The notes under the pieces are model-generated. The model made no database searches. It saw nothing but the letters and a program-made list of their open reading frames with translations, and had not been told where the DNA came from. A stretch of 64,000 nucleotides of DNA from Mesorhizobium huakuii. GTDB lineage: Bacteria > Pseudomonadota > Alphaproteobacteria > Rhizobiales > Rhizobiaceae. Positions 52,518-62,009 of the stretch are shown piece after piece. How positions within the stretch are numbered: position 1 is the first letter of the stretch; the number at the start of each line of letters is the position of its first letter. The stretch covers positions 248,001 through 312,000 of the forward strand of contig NZ_CP050296.1 in NCBI RefSeq assembly GCF_014189455.1, read 5' to 3'. The position numbers and the translations under genes are program-made.

Positions 52518-53447
52518 ATGCCTTTCAATCAACAACGCATGGTCCGCTCACCGACCGGCGCCGACCTCAACCTCTTCGTGAGAAATGCCGAAGTCCGGCC
52601 ACGCGCCGTCGTCCAGATCAATCATGGCCTGGCCGAGCACGCCGCGCGCTATGCCCGCTTTGCCGATTTTCTCTCCGCGCGCGGCTTCCATGTCTATGTC
52701 CACGACCATCGCGGCCACGGCGCGACCAAGGCATCAGATGCACCGCTCGGGAGATTCGCCGATAGGGATGGCTCGACCAAGGTGATCGCCGATGTCGATG
52801 CCATCCACGATCTCATCGCCGGCGAATGCACGGACCTGCCGGTCATCCTCTTCGGCCATTCCATGGGCGCGTCGGTGGCGCTGAACTATCTTTTGGAACA
52901 CTCGCCACGCGTCCATGCCGCCGCGATCTGGAACGGCAATTTCTCGCAAGGGCGGCTTGGGCAGGTGGCGCTCGGCATTCTCGCCTGGGAACGCATGCGG
53001 CTTGGTTCCGATGTCCCGTCACGCCTGCTGCCCAAACTCACCTTCCAGGCCTGGGGCAAGGCGGTGCCCAACCACCGCACGCCGTTCGACTGGTTGTCGC
53101 GCGACGAAGCGGAGGTAGCGCAATACATCGCCGATCCGCTGTGCGGCTGGGATGCCTCGGTGTCGATGTGGCAGGACGTGGTCTCGATGGCGCTGAACGG
53201 CGGCAAGGATGCCGGCTTTGCCGGCGTCCGGCGCGACCTTCCCGTCGCCATCGTCGGCGGCGAGAAAGACCCAGCTTCGGAATACGGCAAGGGCATCACC
53301 CATCTTGCCAACCGCATGCGCAGGATGGGCTTTTCGAATCTCGTTTCAAAGGTTTACGATGACACCCGCCACGAAAGCCTGAACGAGGTGAACCGCGACA
53401 TCATCATGGATGATTTCGCCGCCTGGGCCGACAGCGTGTTGAAATAA
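52518..53447 (+). CDS. Alpha/beta hydrolase, monoacylglycerol lipase/lysophospholipase-like
   Basis: 309 residues from the ATG at 52518 (GGGGGAG upstream). Serine hydrolase fold: oxyanion region INHGLAEHAARYARFADFLS, GRGHGA-like HRGHGATKASD, nucleophile elbow LFGHSMGASVAL, catalytic Asp in GGEKDPASEYG and His in DDTRHESLNEVNRD. The HG-AEH and SMGA patterns match lysophospholipase L2/MAG lipases. The same frame is open much further upstream, antisense to the RNase gene, but that is not coding. Confidence 0.87.
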   Translation: MPFNQQRMVRSPTGADLNLFVRNAEVRPRAVVQINHGLAEHAARYARFADFLSARGFHVYVHDHRGHGATKASDAPLGRFADRDGSTKVIADVDAIHDLIAGECTDLPVILFGHSMGASVALNYLLEHSPRVHAAAIWNGNFSQGRLGQVALGILAWERMRLGSDVPSRLLPKLTFQAWGKAVPNHRTPFDWLSRDEAEVAQYIADPLCGWDASVSMWQDVVSMALNGGKDAGFAGVRRDLPVAIVGGEKDPASEYGKGITHLANRMRRMGFSNLVSKVYDDTRHESLNEVNRDIIMDDFAAWADSVLK

Positions 53448-53551
53448 CGACCCGCATCCTTTCGAACCGGCCCGTTGGCCCACTGCAAGGGCCGTGACAG
53501 CCGCTGCCGGGCTTGATAGAGGCTCTGCTTTCGCAGCAATCACGGTGATTT

Positions 53552-54727
53552 ATGGCCGAACCACCCCTGAAAGGCGTCCGCGTCGTCGAACTCGCCCGCA
53601 TCCTTGCCGGGCCCTGGGCCGGGCAATTGCTTGCCGATCTCGGTGCCGATGTCATCAAGGTCGAAAGCCCAGATGGCGGCGACGACACCCGCAAATGGGG
53701 TCCGCCCTTCGTCATGAGCCATGACGGGGAGAACCTGTCCGCCGCCTACTACCATTCCTGCAATCGCGGCAAGCGTTCCATCGCCATTGATTTTTCGACG
53801 CCTAAGGGTGCCGAGACCATCCGCCGTCTGGTCGCCACATCGGACGTGCTGATCGAGAATTTCAAGCTCGGCGGGCTGAAGAAATACGGGCTCGACTATG
53901 ACAGCCTGCGCAAGATCAACCCGCGCCTCGTCTATTGCTCGATCACCGGTTTCGGCCAGGACGGACCCTACGCGCCACGCGCCGGCTACGACTTCATCAT
54001 CCAGGCCATGGCCGGCATGATGTCGATCACCGGCGAGGCCGGCCGCGAGCCGCAAAAGGCCGGCGTCGCCATCTCGGACATCTTTACCGGGCTCTATTCC
54101 GTCATCGCCATCCAGGCCGCGTTGCGCCATGCCGACCAGACCGGCGAAGGCCAGCATATCGACATGGCACTGTTCGACACGCAGATCTCGGCGCTCGGCA
54201 ACCAGAACCTCAACTATCTCGTCTCCGGCAAGTCGCCGGTGCAGATGGGCAACGCGCATATGAACATCGCGCCTTACGAGGTGGTGCCGGTCCGGGACGG
54301 CCACATCATCCTGGCGGTCGGCAATGACGGTCAGTTCGCCAAATTCTGCGCCGCCGTCGGGCTCGATGAACTGTCGACCAATCCCGACTTCGCCACCAAT
54401 CCGGCTCGGGTCGCCAACCGGGTGAAGCTGCGCGAGCACATGATCGAGGCGCTAAGCACGATCGATCGCGATCCGCTGCTGGCAAAGCTGGAAGCAGCAA
54501 GCGTGCCGGCGAGCCCGATCAACACGATCGGCCAGATGTTCGCCGACCCGCAGACCATCGCGCGCGGCATGCGGCTCGACCTCGACGACGGCCATGGCAA
54601 TCTTCTGCCCTCGGTGCGCGCGCCGATGGTGATGTCGGGCACCCCGCTGGTCTATGAGCGCCCCTCGCCGCGACTGGGCGAACACACCGACGAAATCCTT
54701 GCCGAACTGGAGAAATCAGCGAAATGA
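53552..54727 (+). CDS. Family III (CaiB/BaiF) CoA-transferase
   Basis: 391 residues. Motifs: GVRVVELARILAGPWAGQLL, LGADVIKVESPDGGDDTR, RGKRSIAIDFSTPKG and the catalytic Asp in HIDMALFDTQISALGNQ. It transfers CoA between organic acids; the substrate is unknown. The stop overlaps the start of the next gene, a TPP enzyme. Formyl-CoA transferase/oxalyl-CoA decarboxylase pairs have the same layout, but neither protein is clearly one of those. Confidence 0.88.
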   Translation: MAEPPLKGVRVVELARILAGPWAGQLLADLGADVIKVESPDGGDDTRKWGPPFVMSHDGENLSAAYYHSCNRGKRSIAIDFSTPKGAETIRRLVATSDVLIENFKLGGLKKYGLDYDSLRKINPRLVYCSITGFGQDGPYAPRAGYDFIIQAMAGMMSITGEAGREPQKAGVAISDIFTGLYSVIAIQAALRHADQTGEGQHIDMALFDTQISALGNQNLNYLVSGKSPVQMGNAHMNIAPYEVVPVRDGHIILAVGNDGQFAKFCAAVGLDELSTNPDFATNPARVANRVKLREHMIEALSTIDRDPLLAKLEAASVPASPINTIGQMFADPQTIARGMRLDLDDGHGNLLPSVRAPMVMSGTPLVYERPSPRLGEHTDEILAELEKSAK

Positions 54728-56373
54728 AGACCGGTGGACAACTGATTGTCGACGCGCTGGAAGCGAACGGCACCGACCGCATCTTCTGCGTGCCCGGCGA
54801 ATCCTACCTCGCGGTGCTCGACGCGTTGCATGACTCGGCGATCCGCACCATCGTCTGCCGCCAGGAAGGCGGTGCGGCGATGATGGCCGACTGCCAGGGT
54901 CGGCTGACCGGCAAGCCCGGCATCTGCTTCGTCACCCGCGGCCCCGGCGCCACCAACGCCTCGGCCGGCATCCACATCGCCATGCAGGATTCGGTTCCGC
55001 TCATCCTGTTCATCGGCCAGGTCGCCAGCCACGCCAAGGAGCGCGAGGCGTTCCAGGAGGTTGATTACAAGAAGTTCTTTGGCGACATCGCCAAATGGGT
55101 GGTCGAGATCGACGACGCCGCGCGCATCCCCGAATTCGTCACCCGCGCCTTCGCCGTGGCGACGTCGGGCCGGCCAGGCCCGGTCGTCATCTCGCTGCCC
55201 GAGGACATGCTGACCAGCGAGGTCGAGGCGCCGCAAGCCCTTCCCCACACGCCGGTCGAGACCTATCCCGGCGGGGCCGAACTCGACGCGCTGGAAATGC
55301 TGTTTAACGGCGCCAAGCGACCGTTCGTCATCCTCGGCGGCACGCGCTGGAATGAGGAAGCGGTCGCGCGGATGCGCGCCATATCGGAGGCATGGTCGCT
55401 CCCCGTCGGCTGCTCTTTCCGCCGCCAGATGCTGTTCGACCATCTTCATGCGAACTATGCCGGCGACGTCGGCATCGGCATCAACCCCAAGCTGGCGGCG
55501 CAGATCAAGGCGGCCGACGTCGTGTTGTTGATCGGCGGCCGCATGGGCGAGATGCCCTCCTCCGACTACACGCTGCTGAAAAGCCCCTACCCCGACCAGG
55601 CGCTGGTGCATGTCCACGCCGACGCCGGCGAGCTCGGCCGCGTCTACCGGCCCACGCTGGCGATCAACGCCTCGCCCGCCGCCTTCGTCGAGGCCTTTGC
55701 CAAGCGTAAGCCGGCCGGCACGCCGACCTGGGCAGCTGAGACGGCGAAAGCACATAGCGTCTATCTCGAATGGTCGACACCACCGCAGACAGGTCCGGGC
55801 GACGTGCAGATGGGCCCGATCATGGACTATCTGGAAAAGGTCTTGCCGGATGACGCCATCCTCGCCAACGGCGCCGGCAACTATGCCACCTGGGTGCATC
55901 GTTTCCACCGCTCGCGCCGCTTCGGCACGCAAGCGGCACCGACCTCCGGCTCGATGGGCTATGGCACGCCGGCGGCGGTCGCCGCCAAGGCGCTTTATCC
56001 GGATCGTACCGTGGTCGCCTTCGCCGGCGACGGCTGCTTCCTGATGAACGGCCAGGAGTTCGCCACCGCAGTGCAATATGACCTGCCGATCATCGTTGTC
56101 GTCGTCAACAACGGCATTTACGGCACCATCCGCATGCACCAAGAGCGCGAATACCCCGGCCGCGTCGTCGCCACCGATCTCAAAAACCCTGACTTCGCGG
56201 CATTGGCGCGCGCCTATGGCGGCCATGGCGAGACCGTCGAGAAGACGGCAGACTTCGCGCCGGCCTTCGAACGTGCCCGCGCCAGCGGCAAGCCCTCAAT
56301 CGTCGAGATCAGGCTCGATCCCGAAGCGATCACGCCAACCCGGACGATGACGCAAATCCGCGACAAGGCCTGA
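54724..56373 (+). CDS. Thiamine-diphosphate-dependent enzyme, acetolactate synthase/decarboxylase family
   Basis: 549 residues with the three TPP domains: Glu for cofactor activation in CRQEGGAAMMADCQGRLTGK, a central domain (RPFVILGGTRWNEEAVAR), and the TPP-Mg site GDGCFLMNGQEFATA...VVVVNN. Candidates are oxalyl-CoA decarboxylase-like, benzoylformate-decarboxylase-like or sulfoacetaldehyde-type enzymes. ATGA overlap with the CoA-transferase points to successive steps of one catabolic route. Confidence 0.87.
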   Translation: MKTGGQLIVDALEANGTDRIFCVPGESYLAVLDALHDSAIRTIVCRQEGGAAMMADCQGRLTGKPGICFVTRGPGATNASAGIHIAMQDSVPLILFIGQVASHAKEREAFQEVDYKKFFGDIAKWVVEIDDAARIPEFVTRAFAVATSGRPGPVVISLPEDMLTSEVEAPQALPHTPVETYPGGAELDALEMLFNGAKRPFVILGGTRWNEEAVARMRAISEAWSLPVGCSFRRQMLFDHLHANYAGDVGIGINPKLAAQIKAADVVLLIGGRMGEMPSSDYTLLKSPYPDQALVHVHADAGELGRVYRPTLAINASPAAFVEAFAKRKPAGTPTWAAETAKAHSVYLEWSTPPQTGPGDVQMGPIMDYLEKVLPDDAILANGAGNYATWVHRFHRSRRFGTQAAPTSGSMGYGTPAAVAAKALYPDRTVVAFAGDGCFLMNGQEFATAVQYDLPIIVVVVNNGIYGTIRMHQEREYPGRVVATDLKNPDFAALARAYGGHGETVEKTADFAPAFERARASGKPSIVEIRLDPEAITPTRTMTQIRDKA

Positions 56374-56381
56374 TCCAACCC

Positions 56382-56411
56382 AAAAAGGGGGCGGTCGCCC
56401 GCCCCCTTTTT
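56382..56411. terminator. Strong bidirectional terminator
   Basis: AAAAAGGGGGCGG-TCGC-CCGCCCCCTTTTT: an 8-bp GC stem flanked by five A and five T. It ends the TPP-enzyme gene on plus and the CHRD gene on minus. Confidence 0.92.
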
Positions 56412-56427
56412 GTCGACGCGGTTTGCG

Positions 56428-56870
56428 CTACTTCGCTGCCTCGATCTGGCGCGGATCTCGCCGTCCTTGTTGGCGGCGGTGTGGACGTTGACATAGTAGT
56501 TGCCGGCCGCCAGGTCGGCGGCTTGCGCATCCGTCAGCGTCGCCGACCCCTTGATCGGGCTCTTGAGTTTACCTTTGAACGGGATGACGGGGCCGGCATT
56601 CGCCCCCATCGCCGCCGGGCCATGAATATGCGCCGCCGTTGCCGGTCCGCTGAGGCCGGAATATTTGACGTCCCAGCTGAGCTTCTTCTTGGTGGTGTCG
56701 AAGGTGAGTGTGGCGGTGCCTTTGCCCTTGGTGGTGACGGGCGGACTCTGCTGGCTGCCATCGAGCGTCGCCTTGTATTTCACCACCTCGGCCATGGCCG
56801 GGGATGCGAGCAGGAAAGCGGTCGAAATGGCCAGCGCCGAAAATACCGGCAGGAAAGAATGTGTGCGCAT
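56428..56870 (-). CDS. Secreted CHRD-domain protein (one-base frameshift near the end)
   Basis: 147 residues after repair: signal peptide MRTHSFLPVFSALAISTAFL to SPAMA, then a CHRD domain (KYKATLDGSQQSPPVTTKGK, TAAHIHGPAAMGANAGPVI, YYVNVHTAANKDGEIRG). One C is missing beside 56450; restoring it ends the protein GEIRGQIEAAK at a stop 56428, just before the terminator. As written the frame runs on into the neighbour. CHRD domains occur in chordin and in bacterial secreted proteins; role unknown. Confidence 0.83.
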
Positions 56871-56985
56871 GAAGAACCTCCGATTGGCTGTCGCATGGGT
56901 CACGGTCCCCCGACGCGCGCATGCTCCAACGCAACGGCTGGGCGGCGCAATGTTTCCCTGCACACGTTTTTGTGACCGGGAAAGC

Positions 56986-57012
56986 AAAAAGGGGCGATCG
57001 CCCGCCCCTTCC
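56986..57012 (-). terminator. Terminator of the methionine gamma-lyase-like gene
   Basis: On the minus strand AGGGGCGGGCGATCGCCCCTTTTTGC: a GC-rich stem around GCGATCGC followed by TTTTT, about 20 bases past the stop. Confidence 0.8.
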
Positions 57013-57031
57013 AGCTTCGAGAAGAGAGCCG

Positions 57032-58315
57032 TCAGACCGCCGCCAGCGCCTGCGTCAGGTCGGCGATCAGATCGTCCGGATGCTCGACACCGATCGACAG
57101 CCTGACCGTGGTCTCCAGCACGCCGATGCGCTGGCGCACGTCGAAGGGAATGCCGGAATGGGTCATGGCCGCCGGATGGCTGGCGAGCGATTCCGTGCCA
57201 CCGAGGCTTACCGCCAGCTTGAAGATCTGCAAGGCGTTGAGAAAGGCGAAAGCCGCCTTCTGTCCGCCCCTGATGTCGAAGGAGAAGGTCGAGCCGGCGC
57301 CGCTGCATTGCCTGATGTAGGCGCGGCCCGCCGGTGTGTCCTCGCCCAGGAACGGCAGATAATGCACCTTCTCGACCTTGGCATGATCGCGCAGGAATTC
57401 GGCCACCAGGCGCGCATTGTCATTGGCCCGCTCCATCCGGATCGACAGCGTCTCCAGCGAGCGGCCGAGCATCCAGCAGGAATGCGGATCGAGCTGCGTG
57501 CCGATCGCGCCGCGCAGCGCCTTGATCGGCTTGGTGACCGCCTTGCTGCCCATGGCCGCACCCGCGATCAGGTCGGAATGGCCGCCGACATATTTGGTCA
57601 GCGAATAGACGGAAACATCGGCGCCATGCTCGATCGGCCGCTGGAACACCGGGCCGAGCAGCGTGTTGTCGCAGACGATGATCGGCGTCGTCCCTTGCTT
57701 GGAGCCGATCTCGTCGGCGATCATCCGCATCAGCGCGATATCGACCAGGCTGTTGGTCGGGTTCGATGGCGTCTCGATCAGGATGACCGAAACGCGCCCC
57801 TTCGCAACCGCGGCATCGGCGGCCGCCCGCACCGCCTTCTCGTCGACGCCGTCGGCGAAGCCGACAGCACCGATGCCGAAGCCGGACAGCGTGCGCGTCA
57901 AGAGCGTCTCGGTGCCGCCATAGAGCGGCTGCGAATGCAGGATGACGTCGCCCGGGCGGGCATAGGCGAGCAGTGTGGTGGCGATCGCCGACATGCCCGA
58001 CGAGAACAGGATGCAGGCATCCGTCCCCTCATAGATCGCCAGCCGATCTTCGACGATCTCGCTGTTGGGATGGTTGAAGCGCGAATAGACCAGGCCTGAC
58101 GCCGTACCGCTCGGCGGCTCCTTGCGGCCGGATGTGTAGTCGAAGAAGTCTCGCCCCTCTTCCGCCGATTTGAACACAAAGGTCGAGGTCAGGAACACCG
58201 GTGGCTTGACCGCGCCCTCCGAAAGCTGCGGGTCAAAACCATAGCTCAGCATCAGCGTCTCCGGATGGAGCTTGTGGTTGCCGATATGGGTTTTCGACGG
58301 GCGTGGCGCGGTCAT
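57032..58315 (-). CDS. Cys/Met metabolism PLP enzyme, methionine gamma-lyase/cystathionine gamma-synthase type
   Basis: 427 residues. Motifs: [57 protein letters not shown], and the PLP lysine in [17 protein letters not shown]. An N-terminal [20 protein letters not shown] and the length fit the MGL-like subgroup. It is divergent from an Lrp-family regulator, an arrangement typical of an amino-acid-induced catabolic lyase. Confidence 0.87.
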   Translation of the reverse strand: MTAPRPSKTHIGNHKLHPETLMLSYGFDPQLSEGAVKPPVFLTSTFVFKSAEEGRDFFDYTSGRKEPPSGTASGLVYSRFNHPNSEIVEDRLAIYEGTDACILFSSGMSAIATTLLAYARPGDVILHSQPLYGGTETLLTRTLSGFGIGAVGFADGVDEKAVRAAADAAVAKGRVSVILIETPSNPTNSLVDIALMRMIADEIGSKQGTTPIIVCDNTLLGPVFQRPIEHGADVSVYSLTKYVGGHSDLIAGAAMGSKAVTKPIKALRGAIGTQLDPHSCWMLGRSLETLSIRMERANDNARLVAEFLRDHAKVEKVHYLPFLGEDTPAGRAYIRQCSGAGSTFSFDIRGGQKAAFAFLNALQIFKLAVSLGGTESLASHPAAMTHSGIPFDVRQRIGVLETTVRLSIGVEHPDDLIADLTQALAAV

Positions 58316-58436
58316 GGCTTTTCCTGCGTTCGAGGGATGTCGCGCCGCAATTTATGCCATCCCGATCAGCCAGTCCTTGCTATTCTTGGGCTCGCGTGGC
58401 TGCATATCGGCAACAAACTGCCGAGAGAGAGCAAAA

Positions 58437-58895
58437 GTGCAGCAGAAGATAGCCGATGATTTCGACCTCAGGATTCTGCGCGAACTGCGAGCGGACGCCC
58501 GCATCACCAACAACGAGCTTGCCGAGCGCATTGGCCTGTCGCCGTCGCCCTGCCTGAGGCGAGTGCGACGACTGGAGGAGACCGGCGTCATCAGAGGTTA
58601 CACCACGCTGGTCGATCCCGCCGCCTTCGGCTGGAGCATGGTCGCCATCGCCACCATCCGGCTCAGCCGCCAGAACGAGGACGAGATCGTGATGTTCGAG
58701 GAGGCAATCCGCGGCTGGGAAGAGGTGCTGGAGTGCCACCTCGTCACCGGCTCGCGCGACTATGTGCTGAAGGTGGTGACAGGCAGCCTCGAACAGTATG
58801 AGCGCTTCATCAAGGAGAAGATCGCGCGGCTGAAATGCGTCGCTTCGATCGAAACCAGCTTCGTCATGAACACCATAAAGGAACGGCGCCTCTGA
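58437..58895 (+). CDS. Lrp/AsnC-family regulator
   Basis: 152 residues from a GTG at 58437 (GAGAGAG upstream). N-terminal HTH (ADARITNNELAERIGLSPSP, CLRRVRRLEETGVIRGY) and C-terminal RAM domain (VLECHLVTGSRDYVLKVVTG). Likely controls the divergent lyase gene in response to methionine or a related amino acid. The last codons and the stop lie inside its own terminator hairpin. Confidence 0.9.
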   Translation: MQQKIADDFDLRILRELRADARITNNELAERIGLSPSPCLRRVRRLEETGVIRGYTTLVDPAAFGWSMVAIATIRLSRQNEDEIVMFEEAIRGWEEVLECHLVTGSRDYVLKVVTGSLEQYERFIKEKIARLKCVASIETSFVMNTIKERRL

Positions 58896-58911
58896 GGGCG
58901 CCGTTCCATTT
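58880..58911 (+). terminator. Terminator overlapping the lrp stop codon
   Basis: GGAACGGCGCC (58880-58890), loop TCTGAG containing the TGA stop, GGCGCCGTTCC (58897-58907), then ATTTTAC. A perfect 11-bp stem whose left arm is coding sequence. Confidence 0.88.
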
Positions 58912-58953
58912 TACGTTTGAGCATGATCTTTGCGGGATCGCGCTCTGCAAGGT

Positions 58954-59925
58954 TTACTTGATCGCCTTGTCGGTGATCGCGGTGGTGTAGGCGCCTTTCG
59001 GCTCCTTGGTGATGATCTTCTGGTCGAGCAGCGCCTTGGCGGTACGCTCATAGGTCGCCGGATCGAGCTTGCCGTCGGCATTGTCGACCAGCTTGGCGAT
59101 TTCGCTCATCATCCGCTTCTGGTGGTTCTCGTCCTGGCCGCCGCCGTCCATGACGATGCCTGCCGCTTCGTCATTGTTGTCGATGGCATATTTCCAGCCC
59201 TTCATCGAGGCGCGCACGAAGCGCACCATCTTGTCCTCGAAGGCCGGGTCCTTGAGCTTGTCTTCCGAGGCATAGAGCCCGTCCTCGAGCAGGTCGTTGC
59301 CCATCGCCGAATAGTTGAACACGGTCAGCTGTTCCGGCTTGTAGCCGGCATCGATCAGTTGCCAGTATTCATTGTAGGTCATGACCGAAATGCAATCCGC
59401 CTGCTTCTGGATCAGCGGCTGCACGTCAAAGCTCTGCTTCAAGACGGTGACGCCGTCCGGGCCGCCGTCGGTCTTGAGGCCAAGCTTGTTCATCCAGGCA
59501 TAGAACGGATACTCGTTGCCGAAGAACCAGACGCCGAGCGTATGGCCCTTGAAGTCGGCTTCGGTCTTGATCGGGCCGTCCTTCGGGCAGACCAGCTCCA
59601 TGCCGGCCTTCTTGAACGGCTGGGCGATGTTGACCAGCGGCACGCCCTTTTCGCGCGCAGCCAGCGCACCGCCCATCCAGTCGACGATGACGTCGGCGCC
59701 ACCGCCGGCGATCACCTGCTCGGGCGCGATGTCGGGACCGCCCGGCTTGATATCGACGTCGAGACCCTCGGCCTCATAGAAACCCTTGGCCTTGGCGACA
59801 TAGTAGCCGGCAAACTGGGCCTGCGTGACCCATTTCAGCTGCAACGTCACCTTGTCGGCGGCCATTGCCTGGAAAGCGGCCAGCGACATCGCACCGGCCA
59901 GAACGGGAATAACAAGTCTTTTCAT
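58954..59925 (-). CDS. ABC transporter substrate-binding protein, NMT1/THI5 type
   Basis: 323 residues: signal peptide MKRLVIPVLAGAMSLAAFQAMAA, then VTLQLKWVTQAQFAGYYVAK, the family start that contacts pyrimidine- or sulfonate-like ligands, GFYEAEGLDVDIKPGG and GADVIVDWMGGALAAREKGV. Related proteins bind thiamine or riboflavin precursors, pyrimidines, taurine or nitrate. It is the last gene of a four-gene importer operon. Confidence 0.87.
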   Translation of the reverse strand: MKRLVIPVLAGAMSLAAFQAMAADKVTLQLKWVTQAQFAGYYVAKAKGFYEAEGLDVDIKPGGPDIAPEQVIAGGGADVIVDWMGGALAAREKGVPLVNIAQPFKKAGMELVCPKDGPIKTEADFKGHTLGVWFFGNEYPFYAWMNKLGLKTDGGPDGVTVLKQSFDVQPLIQKQADCISVMTYNEYWQLIDAGYKPEQLTVFNYSAMGNDLLEDGLYASEDKLKDPAFEDKMVRFVRASMKGWKYAIDNNDEAAGIVMDGGGQDENHQKRMMSEIAKLVDNADGKLDPATYERTAKALLDQKIITKEPKGAYTTAITDKAIK

Positions 59926-59966
59926 CTTTTTACCCTCTGAAGTTAGCACCCTTAAACCCACCGCCC

Positions 59967-61121
59967 CTATCCACCACGGACAGAGGGATGCCAAAACGTG
60001 ACGGCTCTTTCGACAAGAGCGACCACGCCATAAAAGACCGAACCCGCAAGTGCTGCAACTGCGATTTCGGCCCAGACCATGTCGATGTTCATCCGCCCGA
60101 CCTCGGTCGAGATGCGGAAGCCCATGCCGACGACGGGCGTGCCGAAGAACTCGGCGACGATGGCGCCGATCAGCGCCAGCGTCGAGTTGATCTTCAGCGC
60201 GTTGAAGATAAAGGGAGCGGCGGCCGGCAGCCTGAGCTTGATCAGCGTCGGCCAGTAGCCCGAGGCATAGGTGCGCATCAGGTCGCGCTCCATATGGCCG
60301 GAGGCGGCCAGCCCGGCGACCGTGTTCACCAACATCGGGAAGAAGGTCATGATGATGACGACCGCCGCCTTGGACTGCCAGTCGAAGCCGAACCACATCA
60401 CCATGATAGGCGCCACGCCGATGATCGGCAGCGCCGAAACCATATTGCCGATCGGCAGGAGCCCGCGCCGCAGGAACGGCACGCGGTCGGCAAGCACCGC
60501 GGTGATGAAGCCGGCGCCGCTGCCGACGACATAGCCGAAGATCACCGCCTTGAAGATGGTCTGCCGCACATCGGCGCCGAGCACCGGCAGCGAACCGGCA
60601 ATGCGCGCGCCGATGGCGCTCGGCGGTGGCAACAGGATGAAGGGAATGCCGGCGCCCCGCGTCACCGCTTCCCAGATGATCAGGATCCAGGCGCCGAAGA
60701 TGGCCGGGATAATGAGGCGCAGTGCGTTCCGGAACGAACTCGCCATCGGGCGAAGCCCCGACAGCACCGCCACGCAGCGCCAGCCAAGCAGCCAGGCAGC
60801 CGTGAGCAGCAGGAAGTACGGTGCCAATGCCGTGCCCTCGAACCCTGCGATGCCCGAGATCAGCAGCCAGGCAACGAGATGGGCACCGACAAACAGCACA
60901 ACGGCCTCGGCAAGGGGCGGAATCCTGATCATCGAAACCAGCGCCGCAACGATCGCCAGGCCGAGCATCACGCCCTTGGTTCCGAGATAGGGATAGTTGA
61001 TGCTGGCCGCCGGGTCTGCAAGCGCCGCCGCTTCCGGCTTCGACATGGCGCCGAGCGCGATTGCGATCACGCACAACACGATCGCCAGGGCGGCTTGCCA
61101 GGAAGGTTTCAGCCAGTTCAT
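59967..61121 (-). CDS. ABC transporter permease, long form
   Basis: 384 residues from the ATG at 61121. It has four extra N-terminal membrane segments (about 8-130) before the BPD_transp_1 domain (about 175-375), with the EAA-type loop HMERDLMRTYASGYWPTLIK LRLPAAAP. The stop precedes the binding-protein gene by 41 bases. The start overlaps the second permease gene, so the two likely form a heterodimer. Confidence 0.88.
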   Translation of the reverse strand: MNWLKPSWQAALAIVLCVIAIALGAMSKPEAAALADPAASINYPYLGTKGVMLGLAIVAALVSMIRIPPLAEAVVLFVGAHLVAWLLISGIAGFEGTALAPYFLLLTAAWLLGWRCVAVLSGLRPMASSFRNALRLIIPAIFGAWILIIWEAVTRGAGIPFILLPPPSAIGARIAGSLPVLGADVRQTIFKAVIFGYVVGSGAGFITAVLADRVPFLRRGLLPIGNMVSALPIIGVAPIMVMWFGFDWQSKAAVVIIMTFFPMLVNTVAGLAASGHMERDLMRTYASGYWPTLIKLRLPAAAPFIFNALKINSTLALIGAIVAEFFGTPVVGMGFRISTEVGRMNIDMVWAEIAVAALAGSVFYGVVALVERAVTFWHPSVRGG

Positions 61122-61996
61122 GCCGGCCTCCCGCCCATTGCGCGGTCGACGAGGCGGCCGGCAATGCCGACCACCATGACCAGAAGCGCCGCCACGATCG
61201 AACCGGCGACCAGCGCCGACCAGATATCGATGGACTGGCTGTAATAGGCGCCGGCGAGCAGCTTGGCGCCGATGCCGGCGACCGCGCCTGTCGGCAGCTC
61301 GCCAACGATGGCGCCGACCAGGCTTGCGGCCACCGCCACCTTCATCGAGGTGAACAGGAACGGCACCGAGGCCGGCACGCGCAATTTCCAGAAGGTCTGC
61401 GGGCCGCTGGCATTGTAGGTATGCATCAGGTCGAGATGCATGATCTCGGGCGAGCGCAGCCCCTTCACCATGCCGACGGTAACCGGGAAGAACGACAGAT
61501 AGGTCGAGATCATCGCCTTCGGGATCAGCCCGGTAATGCCGATAGCCGCCAGCACGACGATGATCATCGGCGCCACCGCCAGGATCGGAATGGTCTGCGA
61601 GGCGATGATCCACGGCATCAGGCTGCGGTCGAGCGTCGCCACATGCACGATGCCGACGGCAATGATGATGCCGAGCGCGGTACCGAAGGCAAAGCCGAGC
61701 AGCGTCGACGACAGCGTCACCCAGGCATTGTAGACGAGGCTGCGGCTCGAAGTGATGGGCCGCAGGAAAGTGTTTTCGAAGAAGTTCACCGCCACCTGAT
61801 GCGGCGCCGGCAGTGTCGGCTTCGGCTGCGCCAGCGTCTTGCCGATGAACTCGACGGCGCCGGGGGTTTCGTTGGCACGGGTGTCGAGATCGCGCTGGAA
61901 CGGCGCATTGAGGATGACGGCGAAGACGTACCAGAGCACGACCACGCCAGCGAGGATCGAGGTGACGGGGACGAGCTTGTCGCGGAAGGAGTCCAT
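61118..61996 (-). CDS. ABC transporter permease
   Basis: 292 residues, six membrane segments; BPD_transp_1 domain with the EAA loop SPEIMHLDLMHTYNASGPQT FWKLRVPAS. It lies between the ATPase gene (13 bases) and the long permease (four-base overlap). Confidence 0.9.
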   Translation of the reverse strand: MDSFRDKLVPVTSILAGVVVLWYVFAVILNAPFQRDLDTRANETPGAVEFIGKTLAQPKPTLPAPHQVAVNFFENTFLRPITSSRSLVYNAWVTLSSTLLGFAFGTALGIIIAVGIVHVATLDRSLMPWIIASQTIPILAVAPMIIVVLAAIGITGLIPKAMISTYLSFFPVTVGMVKGLRSPEIMHLDLMHTYNASGPQTFWKLRVPASVPFLFTSMKVAVAASLVGAIVGELPTGAVAGIGAKLLAGAYYSQSIDIWSALVAGSIVAALLVMVVGIAGRLVDRAMGGRPA

Positions 61997-62009
61997 CTAG
62001 CGGGCCGCC

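Noticed and set aside
61122-61613. N-terminal extension of the long ABC permease
   Set aside because: It overlaps the second permease in another frame; the four-base overlap start at 61121 is the normal arrangement.
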